Below, one piece after another: positions 63,207 to 64,000 of a stretch of 64,000 nucleotides of DNA. Origin of the DNA: Gemmatimonadota bacterium (GTDB taxonomy: Bacteria; Gemmatimonadota; Gemmatimonadetes; Gemmatimonadales; Gemmatimonadaceae); NCBI GenBank assembly GCA_021299375.1, contig JAJTGR010000052.1:40385-104384 (forward strand), given 5' to 3'. Under the pieces are notes generated by a model. That model worked only from the letters and a program-made list of their open reading frames with translations. It did no database searches and had not been told where the DNA came from. How positions within the stretch are numbered: the first letter of the stretch is position 1; every line of letters begins with the position of its first letter. The translations under genes were made by a program, and so were the position numbers.

Positions 63207-63430
63207 GGGGGACTGGGGGCGTTGGGCGGGGTGTGGACGCCAGCTTCTGTTGCGAGCGGACCGGCCCGATGCTTCAAGCTGCGCAGATGGTCGGTCCGCT
63301 CGGCAACAGCAAGCATCGTTAGGCCCGCTCGACCGGACGTTGCGTCGGAATGGCCCGTCGCGCAACGGAATGGTGACAGTCCGCGCCCGAGTCGGGCGTA
63401 TGCTGGGCGCTCCCCGGTCCCGGAGCCCGG

Positions 63431-64000
63431 ATGCCCGACGCGGTCCCGGCGGCGCGCGGCGTCTACAACCCCCGACGCCCCCAGGCGTCGCCGCTCTTTC
63501 GGTTGGTATCGGACCATCTGCATCGCCTGCAGATGGTCTACGACGACCGCTTCGCACGCGAGTACGGCCCGTGGCGCCCCGTGGTCGCGCAGGTTGCCGA
63601 CAAGTTCCTCGCCTGCGGCGTGTTGGAGCACGGCTTCGCCCGCATCCGCTGCGACGACTGTGCGCACGAATACCTGCTCGCGTTCTCGTGCAAGTGCCGC
63701 TACTTCTGTCCGAGCTGCCACGCCCAGCGGTTGGCGATCTGGACGCAGTGGCTGGACACGACCCTGCTCGCGCCGGTGCCGCACCGCCAAGTGGTGCTCA
63801 CCATCCCCAAGCGGCTCCGCGCCTACTGTCTGTACCGGCGTCGCCTGCTCGGCGAGATCGCCCGCGTCGCGGCCCGCACCGTGACCGCCGCCATGCGCAC
63901 ACTGACCGGCGAGCGCGACCTCGCCGTGGGGATCGTCGCGTGCCTGCAGACGCACGGCTCCCGGGCGAACTGGCATCCGCACCTACACCTCCTCGTGACC
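63431..64000 (+). CDS. IS91-family transposase, N-terminal part (3' end outside window)
   Basis: ATG 63431 opens a frame that runs off the window (190 residues seen). The N-terminal zinc-binding domain has CDDC and CKCRYFCPSC. IPKRLRAYCLYRR follows, then HPHLHLLVT, the HUH metal-binding motif of Y2-type rolling-circle transposases. The segment GVLEHGFARIRCDDCAHEYLLAFSCK is typical of IS91-like Tnp. The catalytic tyrosines and the right end are beyond the window. The 224 bases upstream (63207-63430) should contain its left end, but I see no clear terminal repeat, as expected for IS91. Confidence 0.9.
   Translation, partial: MPDAVPAARGVYNPRRPQASPLFRLVSDHLHRLQMVYDDRFAREYGPWRPVVAQVADKFLACGVLEHGFARIRCDDCAHEYLLAFSCKCRYFCPSCHAQRLAIWTQWLDTTLLAPVPHRQVVLTIPKRLRAYCLYRRRLLGEIARVAARTVTAAMRTLTGERDLAVGIVACLQTHGSRANWHPHLHLLVT

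Noticed and set aside
1-64000. tRNA or rRNA genes
   Set aside because: I saw no cloverleaf or conserved rRNA segment, but a covariance-model search was not possible here.

Overview
The window is about 70% GC. It is packed with secreted lipoproteins, SusC/SusD-type outer-membrane proteins, secreted peptidases and Asp-box beta-propellers. Genes overlap tightly (ATGA, GTGA, TGATG) and GTG starts are common. This mix fits a Gemmatimonadota bacterium such as Gemmatimonas. The taxon is inferred from gene content and style, not from a marker gene. I saw no rRNA, tRNA or CRISPR array.

Layout. 1-7.8 kb: the tail of a DUF6671-like protein, a K+-independent H+-pyrophosphatase (minus), then a plus-strand run of an S15 peptidase, a TonB-C-like protein, a GH3 enzyme and a small exported protein, ending at a 143-bp imperfect palindrome. 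7.9-13.6 kb (minus): a large Asp-box propeller protein, a zinc-ribbon membrane protein, an alpha/beta hydrolase and an enoyl-CoA hydratase. 13.7-28.5 kb: a phenylacetate catabolism cluster in two blocks, paaABCD and paaGHI-thiolase-paaY-paaZ. The blocks are separated by 5.8 kb holding a GxxExxY nuclease-fold gene between two inverted tandem-repeat arrays, an OmpA protein, a fused 2-oxoacid dehydrogenase E1 and a small membrane protein. 28.5-38 kb: a MATE exporter, two exported proteins (one a TonB-plug protein), a SusC/SusD pair and a lipoprotein. 38-50.5 kb: gamma-glutamyltransferase fused to a propeller, a HEAT-cyclophilin protein, M28, S9 and S41 peptidases, and an FAD amine/amino-acid oxidase. 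50.6-59.1 kb: a deaminase, a GNAT enzyme, a putative periplasmic sugar-oxidation operon (isomerase-like, GMC oxidoreductase, gluconate-dehydrogenase subunit 3-like), a thioesterase, an esterase and an undecaprenyl-diphosphate synthase. 59.2-64 kb: a more decayed stretch with a gene remnant, a sialidase-like protein, a multiply broken M23/repeat gene, a DUF3828-like lipoprotein and the start of an IS91-family transposase cut by the window end.

How it works together. The paa genes cover ring epoxidation, epoxide isomerisation, oxepin-CoA hydrolysis and beta-oxidation to acetyl-CoA and succinyl-CoA. The CoA ligase PaaK, the reductase PaaE and a PaaX/PaaR regulator are not in the window. The peptidase and SusC/SusD genes suggest a life of scavenging peptides and glycans. 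The best candidates for something poorly described are the nuclease-fold gene between inverted repeat arrays, the long palindrome at 7.8 kb, the propeller-GGT fusion, and the GMC/subunit-3/isomerase operon.
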